From contig NC_061786.1 in NCBI RefSeq assembly GCF_022458985.1, positions 4,759,501 through 4,823,500 of the forward strand: 64,000 nt of DNA, in the 5' to 3' direction. Below the pieces are notes generated by a model, which did no database searches, was not told where the DNA came from, and worked only from the letters and a program-made list of their open reading frames with translations. Below, piece by piece: positions 25,101 to 39,201 of this stretch. A program made the translations under genes and the position numbers. The DNA comes from Mugil cephalus. Taxonomy: Eukaryota > Chordata > Actinopteri > Mugiliformes > Mugilidae. Every line of letters begins with the position of its first letter. The first letter of the stretch is position 1.

Positions 25101-27397
25101 ACTGCAGTGCACACGTAGAAGGAGTAAAAGGACTTCTCCAGTCCGTCCAGCTGAGGCAGAGTGGGAATCAGCTCCAGGATGTAGTTCTCCAGGTCCTAAA
25201 CAGGATGAGTGTCACTGTTACACTGCCGTACCGCTATAACCAAACAGCAGCTTGAGTTACATTACGGGTGATTCTTACCGACTCTCTGAGGCAACCCTGT
25301 CCTGCCACGTCATACAGACTCAGGCCTATTCGGGTCTGATGCAGCCACACTAGAGCAGAACCAGCAACATTCAGTGACCACACATTGGACACTACGCAAA
25401 CATTCAGATCGAGGGCTGTGACATACTCACAAAATCTAATATGAAGACAGTTAAGTAAGAAATTCATTAGGAAGTCTGAAATTGATTAGCATTTGTTTTG
25501 ACTACTCAATATATGTAGTACCAATTGTAGATGTTAATCACACTAGGAAATGTCAAAAGAGACAAAGCAGAAGAAAGAATGAGGGTCCATACCTTTCCTC
25601 ATGACATAGTTAAAGAACTGCATTATGGAGATCCTGCCATATGGGTCATTGTTCAGCAGCTTGGCATAAACTCTGGCTGTAAAGAATTTCCTGAAGTAAA
25701 GAAAAAAAGAGAAGAATGGACAAATGTTTTCTTTATATTATATTTAGCTATTCTGTTTGAAACACAGATAGACAAAATGTAGACTACCATTTAAGACATT
25801 GTTATTCAAATATTTATTACTTGTCACTTCTATACACACAAAAATGTTGCTGAAAAATGTTCCTTCTCCTTCCTTGAGTGGTTTTAAATTCTAAACCGAC
25901 AGCCATTATGATTATCCATGTGTTTAATATGGATCAACTTCCTGGTTCTAAAGTTAATTTTTACTGACAGTCTGCAAACATGTGACCAGACTCCAGACAA
26001 ACTCCACAACCGGCTGAGCACACCTTCAGCGCAGTTCGGATTTTATGATTTTACCTGATTTGAATATGCAGTAATAGGTGCAATCAAGACACTTCGATAC
26101 TCAGTGGATACAGAAAAGCAAGGCTATCGAGATGGGATTTCCCATGATACACCTTTGATCAAGCATATATCGTTAACTCAAACTGCCCTTTCAAAGTAAA
26201 TCAGTAAGCCTTCACAGGTTGTTACTTACTTGCACTTGGACCCAGCCTTCTCCCCCACCTGCAGGAAGGCTTCATAGTTGATCATGGCCTCCTCTCCGCT
26301 CAGTGGAGGAACCTGGTGGTTATCGAGCAGAAACCACAAATTCTAGAGAGAGACAAGCGGAACGATTAAAAACACAACAGAGAAGATGCCCCTCACAAGA
26401 ACTGTGCAGTGTAGCTTTTCATGCAGGAGTAAGTTATTATGCTTTTTCAGGTGTTTTTACCTGAAGCTCCTCATTATCTAAAAGCTCCCTGCTCTTCCTC
26501 TGGAGGAAGACAGCTCTGGATTCTTCCCTCAGTTTCTGAAGTAACACTTCATCCTCTGCTGGTAACTGCAGAACATCATCATCATCATCATCATCATAGT
26601 TACATTTAATACTACACAGCCTCATCATTCTCAGATTTTTATCTGATCAGCATCATAATCATCTTTGTAATGCCCATCATCATTATCGCTTCTGTATTGC
26701 ATGTCTACCTTAGGATCAAGTTGTCTGTTTTCAAAATAAAAGAGTCGGACCAGCCAGTCTTGGTATATTTAAATTAAATCTCTGATAGCTGCTGTTAAAT
26801 AACACGGTTGACGTGGCATGGGGGTTGCATTAGGGGCATTCTGCCACACAAGAATATGTCCTAATTACATATCTAAATGTTTTGACTTATTCTAATGCCC
26901 TTCTTCCAACCTAAGGCACATTTACTATTTCACAACTGTTGTGAGGGAGATATAGTACTTGGCAGTGTTTAGTCGCTTGCTGTTTCAATCCCCAGCTAAA
27001 GTCAAAGAATGGCATGTGTTGAAATGATACCCTGTAGTAGAATCGTGGGATGGTCTTGTAGGACTTGTCTTTGTCGTTTCCTTCCTTCCACTCTGTGTAA
27101 TATTTGGTGAACAACTCATTTTCTTCTTCCTTCGTTTCCTCTTCGCTTTTCTCGCCTTTGTAGCAACAGGGGGAAGATGGAACAGAAATAACTTAGCACA
27201 ATCACAAAAATCACCAAAGTACTGAATATCTGGATCAATGACTGGGTTAAACGACTAAGTTTATGTTGTTAACGTACACTGAAGTTAGCTAGCTTACGTT
27301 AGTCGACATGGACATGATATAGCTTCTTACCTTGTTTAGAGTTTGCTATTCTTCTTTTCAGAATATCTGACCAGAGAGGCTGTTCTTCTTTGGCCAT
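22131..27397 (-). CDS. ppp2r3c: PP2A regulatory subunit B'' gamma (13 exons, 457 aa)
   Basis: PPP2R3C (G5PR) is an EF-hand B''-type regulatory subunit of protein phosphatase 2A. Exons on the minus strand: 27397-27331, 27155-27031, 26565-26461, 26342-26230, 25690-25593, 25349-25279, 25195-25063, 24727-24672, 24463-24388, 23441-23305, 23022-22885, 22662-22603, 22325-22131. They total 1,374 nt and join in frame. Highly conserved blocks include LPAEDEVLLQKLREESRAVF, SIMQFFNYVMRK, HQTRIGLSLYDVAGQG, a calcium-loop DKDHNGMLSKEE in exon 10 and LLDMENKGYLNVFSLNYFFR. Near the C-terminus is ILIDLNGFWTYENRE, and the protein ends ADLEDT. For exon 8 the acceptor giving a GKIKILD junction was chosen because the one 5 nt further in makes a stop. 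Length matches the human protein (about 453). Introns hold a CAT repeat near 26,575-26,595 and no other gene. Confidence 0.96.
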
Positions 27398-28139
27398 ATC
27401 TGCTCCGAAGATAGTCTAGTTGTCTGTTAGTAGTACTATATCATGTTATTCAAGAAGACGACTTGTTAAGCCAAAATACCCAAACAACGTCAAGTCGAAC
27501 AACAAAATCCGCTTCCGGTGTGAGATGTTTCTCAATTCCAAAACAAAATAAGTAACGTGTATAAATATGAAGAAAGGCACACTCCTCAGATGTGAATACT
27601 TTGGTTTAATTGACAAATAAAGTTCGTTATAATTTACCCTCGCAGAGACTTATGGGCAATATATATTATGAAGTCAGGAAGCAATTCTACGCCTTTATTT
27701 TGAAAAACTTGCGACAGCTCAAAAACCAAGTCGTCTTACGTTGATGACGTCGAGTTGTGCGACTGTAGACATGCCTTCTTGTAGTTGTGAAAGTGTTTTT
27801 TAGCCGGACAGGACCAGAATTAGTAACTCACACAGAATATTGTTGGGGTGTTGTGATTCGCATTTATAACTGTATAATTATAATACTCTGTCGAACCAGC
27901 GACTTGTCTTTAAATTACTAAAATACCAAGGTTAGCTAGCTATTCTCAATCCCAAGTCTCTGATCCATGTAACTTGCAGCAAGTGTCAATTTTGCGATTA
28001 GTTTTTTTGCGAATTAAAAGTTTTGCAGTTTGCTAAATCCGTTAAATCTACGTAAGGGTTTGATTTGTAAACGAGAAGCTTATTAATAAAAAAAAGGTTA
28101 CATTAGGTTTTTCCAGTTGCACAGCCTGATCATCCTAAC
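27398..28139. promoter_or_regulatory. Head-to-head promoter interval, ppp2r3c / prorp
   Basis: 742 bp separate the two divergent start codons. Visible motifs are an ETS-type CTTCCGG near 27,512 and a CRE-like TGACGTCG at 27,745-27,752. AT-rich DNA follows towards prorp. Shared regulation is inferred. Confidence 0.6.
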
Positions 28140-30178
28140 ATGGGCTCTACCTCGATATTAAAAGTCAGAATATGTCTAAAGTCCTTACAGCCTTTCTTCC
28201 ACCAAGGACGTCCAGCTTTCTCAAGGACTTTTCTGTGGAATCCATCACAGCCTTCTCCTTCTCCACGCTTTCTGTGTACGAGAGACAATAACCCAAAGTT
28301 AAGCGGAAGAAAGACTGACAGAGGGAAGACTGGACAGGCTGATGGACAAGGTGGGATGAAAAACGGCAGCATCAGACGGGAGAAACAGGTACTATGGTAT
28401 GATGAACTGGAAGAAATAGGCAGGGGTACCTCTGTTCAGCGGAGGCCTTCCTTCCCCAAATCTGTTTTTGCTGCTGGGACAGCAAAAAGGATGGCACATA
28501 TGTTGAAGATGAAAGCGTCTCTGTCTTCTGTGGATGAGGCGCAGCATAAGGATGAGTCTGATCAGAGGGCAGCTAGAAGTGAGAGTACAGGTGAGATGAA
28601 CATAAATTCCCTAATTTGATAGTCACCACTCAGAAAAACTTCATATTTTCATCATTGTCAGTTCTAGTGCAAAGTCTGTCTTTCAGAACATAAATGCAAT
28701 TTAGTTGATCACAGAAATGCATGACTCCACATTTTGTCAGTTATTTAGTTAAGTCTACATTGAAGTGTGATTCAATATTTGTTTGAGTTTCCTGTATTAA
28801 AACATGGACGTTTCTTAGTAAAGTTGCAGGTTCCTGACAGACCGCTCCCTGCTGCTGAGTGGAAAAAGCTGAAGGAGTCTCTGGGAAATCACCAACGTTT
28901 TGAGATCCAGATGATGCACACGATGTTCTCCTCTGGGGCAGACCTGGATATTGCGAAGTAAGAGGAAGATGTCTCTAAGTTTTGTTAAGTTCCGAAGTTC
29001 CAACTTTACTTATAGTAAAATAACAAACATCATTACATTACATATGTGCATGTTGTGCCTGTTTTGTCCTTGTTGGTTCAGTAAAAAGAAAAAAATACAA
29101 TCAAGCAAAAAAGTATTTTTTTTGCAATTAAAAACGTGTGCGTTTGTGTCACAGGTCGCTGCTGACTTTTGTAGCCATGGAGACAGGCACACTGTCTTAT
29201 GAGCTATTACTAAGGTATCTGATGCTGTGTGTGAGTGGCGGCCACGATGCTGAGGCATTTGATATCTATGAAATCATGCTGAGGAGTTTTCCCTCTCTGG
29301 ACTCCGGAGCTGCCAGTCTTTTCATCAAGTCCTTCACTCGGACGGACAGGTGGAGGGAGGCCCTAGTCATCCTGCGGGAGCTTAAACAGGTGAGGAGCTG
29401 TTTGCCTGATCAAAAGGCTGATTCATTTTATAACAGAGCTGAAGTACATAGGTACATAGGGTCTAATTTTACTTTCATCCCAATAGGTGTTTACTCTATC
29501 ACCACGCAACTACGGCGATATCATCGCAGCAGCAGTGCTACACAGGGACATGGTCACCGCCTGGGCTCTTTATGATGAACTAATTGAAAAGGGCCTGACT
29601 CCAAACCAAGACACATGGGGTGTTCTGTTTAAGGGACCGAGTGAGATTAAGGAGGAGGAAGGAGAGGGCACGGAGGCCGTGTCTCAGGCTGAACATCAGG
29701 AGAGGTTGCTGAACATTCTGCTGCACATGAGAAACAACCAGATCTACCCCGAGTACAGCCTCGCCAGCAGCATCAAGACCTGGTTTGAAAGGTACAACAG
29801 ACTGATAAATATACTAATGTGAGGCTGGATGCACATTTTACCTTCATGAATTAGCAAATCAACTACACTGGCTGGCTTCCTTTAAGAATCATAATATAAC
29901 CAATATATCAAAGAGACATTCATACCGGAAGAGATTTTTCTTGAACTTAGTATGATCTCTCCTCACTCTGATATTTCTGTTATCTGCCTCCTACATCCCG
30001 TCTGCAGTCTCGCAGGACAGGCGTGGACTGGAAGATGGACCATCGCTACTCCAAAGTAATGAAACTACTTCCTGTTTCAATGCAAATTCTGTGATATTGA
30101 TCTGTTTCTGTAAAATTCTGCATTTTTTTTTAAAGTAGTACCTTCTTTGTGATGCCCTATGTTGAGGTGTGTATATAA

Positions 30179-30224
<46 letters not shown>

Positions 30225-33200
30225 TTAGGGGAGTGTGTCAGTGCTGTGGTTCAAATTTGGAGTCCATCCAGCTCACCACTGAGGAGTACCAGCAGCTGAA
30301 GGACAGAGTGATGGCTGACATCATCCAGGGAAAAGATGTTTTCAGAAAGACCAATCCAGAGGTACACACACATAAACACACACAGACAAATCAGGAGTCT
30401 GTAATGATACATGATAAAAAGCATTTTTAAAGCAGAGAAACATCTCTAGACTTACGCAATATACAATAATAATTTTCTTTATGAAATTATAAATTGCTAA
30501 GAACAGATTATTTACAATATACATTTATTGTATTAACTTATATTAATTTATTTAACTGTTCATAAAGTCTATGAAAAGCTGCATTCAAATAAACTTTGAG
30601 TAATTGTGCTTAGTTTAAAAACAGTTTTGTAACTTTTAAGTTAAAGCCATTTTCAGATTAAAATAGTATTATTATCTTTTTCTGGAAATAAGTTATCCTG
30701 AAATTGAAAATAGCTTTTTGATGTAAGTTGTCCAAATTCTGAACCAGACTTATCATCAGCATCAGCATCACACTAGTGATTGCTCACACTCTTGCTAACT
30801 ACTGCTAGATGGCGCTGTTGGTTCATGAGAAGCGGCGGGGAGGGGCTGTGGAACGGTTCAAATGGCTGCTTTCACTGTCCAGATGAATGAGACATAAACA
30901 GCTTCTGTACAAATCTCTTTTGGGCAGACTTTAAGTTTCTGAGAAAGTTTAGCGTGAGCCACAGAGAGGCAGCCATCTGTCCTTCTGCTTCAAACACTTC
31001 ATTGATTCATTCCTCTTGGCTGGGACAACTAGGATATTTATATCATAATCAGTCCAAGCCTCGCAGGATGATATGGCCCAGTTGTTTGAGCCACGTTTTA
31101 TATTTTTCAGGCCTTAATAGTCTGTTAATAAGGGATAAGGCTATTAACTGGTACAGCAGCCGTTCACTAATGTCAGAGTACACTTTCCTGTTCTTTAAAC
31201 TTGCTAGCATACAGGGACAATTACCTTTAGCAAAGTTGTAGATAACAATTACAATAAGTAATTAAATTACTTGCTTACAGAGATTAAATGACTAGTTTGA
31301 CATTTCGGTGAGGTTTATACCACTGTCTTTATTGTCATCAAATAGTTGGTTAGCTGCTGGCGCTAGCTATCTTATCTTGGTTCAAACCTAATAAAGTTTT
31401 TAAAATAATGCTTCCACCAGTACCTATAAATCCCATTGTGTTATATGCTGTTTGCTGCATTTGTACAAACCCAAGCATAAAAAGCATCGGGTGTAATGTA
31501 ACTTAGACAAAATAAACTTTGGGCTTGGGTAAGCTAATGTAGCTTAATAAAATCTTTGTATTGACTAAAGTAATTACATACTTTTGAGCTTTGGAGGTGC
31601 TAGCAGGTGACTTTCATTACTTTTAGTCAAAGCCAGGCTTTTTGTTCTCCCCCCGTCGTCCAGCCATCATTCCAGTAGCTTCATACTGAACAGACAGATA
31701 TGAGTGTGGTCCTCCTCGCTTCTCGGCAACAGAGTAAATCAGCATATTTCCCAAAATATATTTGTTTAAGGGGAAATGCGTTTGCAGCCTTGTGCAGCCA
31801 TCTGCACGCACGTTTTCTGTGAATTAGGAAGGGAAAACGAAACATAAAATGCACGCTTTGAGATGGGAGAGATCAGAGCTCCTCTCTGTCATGGGAAACA
31901 AATGTGGCGTGTGACCGGCCCATATATCACGGAGAGTCGTTAGGCTGACGATTTAAAGTGTTGCAAATATTTAGGACTCATGCAACCTGTTTGATGGAGA
32001 GCTGCATACTACAAACAGATTAGTAAGAGGACATCGCACAATGGCGAGGAAACTTAAACACAAAATTAATGATATTTTTCCAATCATTACTTCCATGAAT
32101 ACAAGCGCTCCATGTGGAGAGCCAACAAACATCACTGGATTGGCATGTACAGGCTGTGTGTTTTTTTTATAACACAATTACAATAAAAACAAAGTTATTC
32201 ACCTGAAACAGTTCCAAAAAGAAACTCACGACTATGAGGCTGATTATATGTCATATTTAATTTATGAACACAGCATTTTGTATGTTTTTTGGTTGTCGGG
32301 GGGAGTCTGTTTCTTGAGTTCGTTAAATTAGGGGGATTTCCATCATGCGGAGCGCCATGTGAATTTGGAGCGCAACTAACCCCTGCAAAGCAGACATAAA
32401 GCAGGCAAACATGTGGTGTAAGTAGAATTCATTCATTCCCTATTTAAGGCAGTTCATTTTAGGGGCAAACAGATTGCTTCAGACATCCATGAGGTAACAG
32501 ATTCAGGGAAGGGGGCAGAGACAGGGTATCAAGGTGAAGGGGAAGTGGAGCAGTGTGTCTTTCTGTTTGTACGTAGCGATTACTAGAGTTGTCACAGCTA
32601 CCGGGAAAGCATGTGTATTTTTAAGTATTGATAGGTGCCGAGGCACGCACCAAGGCTGACTGATCTCAAACGCTCAGTATTTTGACTATGTTCTCAGTGA
32701 CCACAAAAATAGAAACCTGTATGCAAAATAGCCCAATCTATCAGCCATTATTTAGTCTATACGATGTAATTTACATAATAAACGGGAAATTACCTCTTAT
32801 TCAGGGTTTTAGTCAACTCCTTTCTGATGCCGTTTCAAGAAAAATTGCCATCTTCAATCGTCCAGTTGCGTAAAGTTTCCTTTTTGATGAGCTTTCGGAG
32901 TTTTGTGTACACCCAAGTAGCCTACCAGCATGCAAATTTGTCTGTTTGTCAGTAGGAGCTTCTTCTGATGCCAGTAACACAGTGACTATATAAACATCAG
33001 ATCCCAAAAATCAGAACAGACTTTAAAATTTTCAATCAGAAAAATTATTTTCATACTGTGGCTTCATCTGCTTTTCAGTTCACTACCCTGCAAATGTCTC
33101 ATCTCAGAAAATAATAATCAGGAGAAAACTAATCAAGTTGACAATCATGTCTCATCATGATCATGTACACTCACTGGCCACTTAATTAGGTGCACCCGGT

Positions 33201-36200
33201 TAATTGCTTGTTAACACGAATAGCTAATCAGCCAATCACATGGCTGCAATTCAAGGCATTTAGTCATGTAGAGGTGATCAAGACAACTTGCTGAAGTTCA
33301 AACTGAGCATCAGAATGAGGAAGAAATAGGATTTAAGTGACTTTGAACGTGGTATGAATGTTGGTGTCAGATGCGCTGGTCTGAGTTTTTCAGAAACTGC
33401 TGATCTACTGGGATTTTAACTCACAACCGCCTCTAGGGTTTACAGAGAATGGTCCGAAAAAGAGAAAATATCCAGTGAGAGGCAGTTGTGTGGACGAAAA
33501 TACCTTGTTGGTGTGAGAGGTTAGAGGAGAATGGGCAGACTGGTTGGAGATGATAGAAAGGCAACAGTAACTCATATTACCACTGGTTACAACCAAGGAA
33601 TGTAGAATACCATCTCTGAACACACAACACGTCCATCCTTGAAGAAGATGGGCGACAGCAGCAGAAGACCACACCGGGTGCCACTCCTGTCAGCTAAGAA
33701 CAGGAAACTGAGACTACAGCTCACACAGACTCACCAAAATGGTTTGACGAGTCTCGATTTCAGTTGTGACATTCGGATGGCAGGGTCAGCATTTGGCGTA
33801 AACAACATGAAAGCATGGATCCATCCTGCCTTGTATCAACAGTTCAGGCTGGTGGTGGTGGTGTGATGGTGTGGGGGATATATTCTTGGCACACTTTGGG
33901 TCCATTAGTACAAATTGAGCATGGTTTAAATGCCACAGCCTACCTGACTATTGTTGATGACCATGTCCATCCCTTTATGACCACAGTGGACCATCTTCTG
34001 AAGGCTACTTCCAGCAGGATAATGCACCATGTCACAAAGCTCATATCATCTCAAGCTGGTTTCTGGAACATGACAATGAGTTCACTGTACTCCAGTGGCC
34101 TCCACAGTCACCAGATCTCAATCCAATAGAGCACCTTTGGGATGTGGTGGAACGGGATATTCTCATCATAAATGTGCAATCGACAAATCTGGACCAAAAT
34201 CTCTGAGGAATGTTTCCAACACCTTGTTGACTGTATGTCACGAAGAATTAAGGCAGTTCTGAAGGTAAAATGCTACTAGGTACTAGGTGTACCAAATAAA
34301 GTGGCCGGTGAGTGTATGTAGTGAAGGGAATAGATTAAGAAAGGTGTTTTTTTTTCACAGTCAAGTTGAGCTGCAGCCTGAAGAGCCTAAAGCCTCCTTT
34401 AGAGGGGGCTGCTGTGCACCTGACAACAGACAGTTGTGGCAGTTGTGTAGAGGATTGCTAAATATAAAACAAATCTGCGCATGAAACCTATGGAAACTAA
34501 ACTGAACGGATGATGTAACTAAATATAGGATAAAGCTTTATAGGAAATGTCTTATTTTAGTTTTGTTTAACAAAACAACCATGAGGAGTTACATACAGGG
34601 CATTAATAACCAGTTAAATGACCTCATTTATTCCAAACATCACTTGTCATATAATTTTATTTAAATGTGTATTGTTAACATAAACAATTTACTTAATGCA
34701 TGAATGGCTGCTATCCTAAATGTAAAACGTATAACCAAATTCAAAATGTAGACTTACTATAAGGTGGAACTAAAGATGAGTGTTTGAGCTGAGATAACTA
34801 AAACCCAACAGGAAGTTCTTTTAAATAGTGTCATAGCTGAAGGTGATAGATTTAATTATAATCTATGTGCTTGGTTGTATTTTATCGTAGATTTACACTT
34901 TAACTGGGTACATGCACGTCAGTGGTAATGTTGCTGGATATGTTTACAGAATACTGTTGTTCTCTGTGGGCTTAAGTAGTACTGTAGGCTGTGTGCATGT
35001 GTGTGCGCGCGTGTGTTTTAAGCAGTCATATAATCCACAGCAGCACAATGAGCTGGTTTCACATGTCAGCTCTGGAAAGTCCCTGGATAATTATACTGGA
35101 CTTTCTCCGCATCATTCTCTTCCTTCTTCTCCTGCTCTCGTTCTCTTCTTTTTTTCTCCCTAAATCTCCTTTCTGTTTTACATTTTGAAATCTTCACGGT
35201 GACGACTAATCCCTCACGTTCAACATGTCCATCTTATTAATCCATTTCTTCTAGCCGCCCACTCAAAACACCCGTCAGGTTTTCCCACTTTGCTTGTGTA
35301 ACTGCACATTGTTGTAGAATTAATTATTGTGTGGTGCACTAAAACAATCTAAACAGATAAGATCGCGAGCAGCAGGCTCTGGCAGGCGTTTATCTAGATC
35401 ACAGTTCCATCAGAGGAGGAATATTACAGCCTTTATTACATTTTCACATTTTGATTGTGCACTCACGATACTGCGCATGCAGTCAAGTTTCAAGTCCAGG
35501 GGAATTCACAGCAGCCTATTTCCATATTGCTGCTATCTAAAAGTGAAAGCACTAACAATGTTCCCGTGCCGGAGGCCTATTCTAAGCTTAGGCACAACTT
35601 TCCTGTTATGGTGCTAAGCAGTAGCACAGTGTTTAAGGCAGTGACTAGAACTGTGCTCCCAGGTGGGTCAGAATCATAAAATGCGGTCTGAAATTATGAG
35701 AAATTCAAGTAGAACATTTTTCCCCATGTCATGCAGATGAAGCCTGACTAATTCCCTGCAGTGCAAAAGAAGGCTTGCGGTATCGATATTTAAGTATCAG
35801 ATGGCACAAAAAGATTCAACAAATTGTAACTTGGCTGTTTGCTGCATTCTTACGTGCTGCAGTAACGGTAAGTTAAGCTTAAGGCCCTGAATACGTACAG
35901 ATGTCTTTCCCCATGATTTTTTTTTTTTTTTAGTCATGTACTGTACTTGGGCCCCTTTTAAGAAAGTTGATGGGATATATGAACTGTGCACTTATAATGT
36001 GTCCCAGTTATTATAGCTAATGAAAACTATTATATGTCAAAATCATTTCAATCTACTGAAATAAAAAAGGAAAATGGAACTTTAGAAAAAAGTCAACTAA
36101 AATGATAGTTTGTACTTAAACTTAAAATAAAAATATACAGGAAATGTCTTTGGTTTTAGTCTTGTTTAAACTAGGAAACCATGAGATGCAGCTGGTGCAT

Positions 36201-36309
36201 ACAGTGCCTTTAAAAGGTATTCACTCCCTTGGATGTTTGCCTTTTTATTGCTTTTATAAATAGAGTCAAGCTCAATATAACTATTTTTTTTGACGAGAAT
36301 ATACAAACG

Positions 36310-36341
<32 letters not shown>

Positions 36342-39110
36342 AAGCTTTTCACCGTCAAAGTGAAAACAGATTTCTAAATCGAAGGGGATGAGTTCTTTTT
36401 ATGGACACTGTTTATTGAGACTGGGATATCTGAGTCAGCTGCTCTCACAAAGTCTTCTTTTTTGTTGTTGTACCTAATCCGAACTTCTTGCTCCTGACAG
36501 ATACCTCCCGTATTATAACAATGAAGTCTAAAACTAATACTAACATTTATCTATAAAAAAAAAAGAAAAAAAGATAGAAAGACTAAAAGTAAAACTAACA
36601 ATAAAAACTAAATTGAAACCAGCAAAACCACCCTGGAAACATGCAGAAACCACTCTAAGAAATTAGAGCTTTCATTAACGTAGTGCATAAAAGCAGCTAC
36701 CACGTTACAATCTGAATTAATGTAACAATATCAGAGTAATTGACACCATGTTTAGTCTCTCAAGGTATAGAAAACATACCCAGTTTAACTGAGCACGATC
36801 TACAAGCTATTAGACTTCACTCAACACTAAAGTGTTAGTTGTGCTGCCAGCTGGCACGCTGCCATCTTCATACTGAGAAGGAAAGGCTAGGTATATATAT
36901 GTGTGTGTGAGTGAGTGTTACTGGCAGGCCTGTGATCAGCCAGTGAGACAACCAGCCAACCATCTCACAGGTGGAGTTCAGACACGCTTCTCGACTCCAA
37001 GAAGGAACAAACTCCTGATGTTGTTGTTAGAGAGCTCTGCGGGCTTTCTCTGCACTTACTCACTTAGACTCAGTTTGCCACCTGCTATTGCGCTCAGCAG
37101 GTCGATGCATTTCAAAGACGGTCATTTATTAGAAATGAGCGAGTCCAAATGTACTTAGACGTCTACGTTTCTGAGTCTTGTCTGTGTAGTCATTAATGGG
37201 AAATGCAGGTGAGCAAATGTGAGGACTGCCAGATGGCTCATAGCTGCAGAAATGTCAGCGTGTGTAAACGGACAGTTGTTATTCACTTTAAGACTTAGAG
37301 AGTTCAAACCATATTTATTTAAGGCTTTTATTTACTTCCTCCTGTCTCTGCCCAGTTAAAACAGCTCTTACCCATGCTCTGTAGCTGCATTTCACTTTTA
37401 ACTTTTAACCATCAACTTTTAACCATTAAGCATCAACTTGTTCGTGAGGCCAAGACTAAAATAGCTTTATTATCTTTTATTTTACAACTTTATGATACTC
37501 TGTCTATATTAGAGCTAAGACAGCTAGACGTTGATGGTTCCTATGAGGATAAACTGCAGACCTTGATTATGTTGACCCTTGATTATGTTGACATATTTTT
37601 ACTGAAACACCTCTACATCAGTTGTTCTGTGCAGACAATCATGGGCCCCACCATGAACATTAGAATTTGACAGATACTGAAAACTAATGACAATTCCCTT
37701 CATCCTCCAGTCAGCCTGCTGACCACTTACTTTTGCATGGTAATTCAGACTGTACATATACTGATCAAACATAACATTATGACCACCCAATATCCCATCA
37801 TTGGTCTCCCTTGTGCCTCCAAAACAGTTGTGATTCATCAGAGAATGGACATGGGTCTTCTGATGGTGTCCTGTGGTGTCTGATAACAGAATGTTGTTAG
37901 TGGGGGTCTTTGGGTCCTATGGGTTGAGGGGAGGGGCCTCTGTGGTCATCTCACAGAAACTTGATCAGTTTGGGTTCTAGTGAATTTGGAGGCCAGGTCA
38001 ACACCTTGTGCCGTTCTTCTTCCTGTGCCGTTGTTTGAGTTGTTCCTAAACCGTTTTTGCTGTATCACGTCATCGCGTGTCATTGCTGTGGGGTGGGGGT
38101 GTCTGGTCTGGTCTAGGTTTCTGGTACATGTCTTAGTAACATACACAATAATGCCACGTCTAAAAGTTTCCCAGCAGAACACTGAACTGTCTCAAGATGG
38201 TCAGTATTATTTACTCGTCCTGTTGATGGTCATAATGTTATGCCAGATCATATTACCTGCTGAATCTCAGCATGTAAGCATTGACACTATGGGCAAAAAG
38301 GCCTGAGAAAGATCCGAGAACCAAACTCACAGATTCACGTCTTGTTGCATTGTGACGACAGCATAATGAAAACCTTCTGGCTCAGTGTATTTAATATATA
38401 ACTTTGCATTTGTATCCTTTGTCGTTCTCAGCATAGCGTTATATTACGAGGCTTCTGTTAATGTCCCATATTTTACATTGTCTGGTTAAGCTACACAAAC
38501 CAATAATGCCATTATAAATGCTTTTTGTACAATAAGTAACATTAACCACATGTAATTTTCCCATCTTTGTCTTTTTGTTTATAACTACTCCCCCACTGAC
38601 CTTTATATTATAGCAGATATCTCTGTTAATATCACATCACTCATTTCTCTCTGTCTATTTATCTGCGCTCAGGAGCTGAAGCGGTTCAAGACGTTCGTCA
38701 AGAGGAAGCCGGCTTTTGATGTGGTTGTAGATGGGCTGAATGTAGCGAACATCACCAAAGACAGGGCCAAGCGGTCGGAGACGGTGAGAGAACATGCACA
38801 GTCGCACATGCATGCACGATTTATTTATAACATATAAGAGAGTTGAGCTGACTTATTTTACAGGAGCAGCCTTGAGTGCATGTGCTCATTCTGCACACAG
38901 TTCTACAGTTTAGATCTTAGTGGTTTTTTCCTACATGCGCGGCTGTCCGACCCAGGGGCTTTTCTGTCGGTTGCACAATGACTAACCCTGCAGTGTGTGT
39001 TTTTGTGTGAGTGATAGATGTGTGTGTAGGAGACGCCTTAAAAACTGGCCCGTACCTGATTTTAACAACACCTAGCCTACTTGTCTGCCTGCCCACAGTT
39101 GTCTGTCAGG

Positions 39111-39201
<91 letters not shown>

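Larger units (their letters stand above)
30362..38672 (+). other. prorp intron 6 (8.3 kb)
   Basis: This long intron holds a MITE near 31,288-31,768, a Tc1-like transposon with both ends (33,166-34,316), a one-end Tc1-type fragment with a long poly-T (36,197-36,385) and a Tc1-like MITE (37,757-38,252). The remaining sequence is AT-rich with no exon or RNA gene I can support. Confidence 0.85.

Noticed and set aside
28830-28957. Alternative acceptor TTGCAG for prorp exon 2
   Set aside because: It gives an immediate stop after joining to exon 1. The upstream TAG acceptor keeps VKLQVPDRP in frame.
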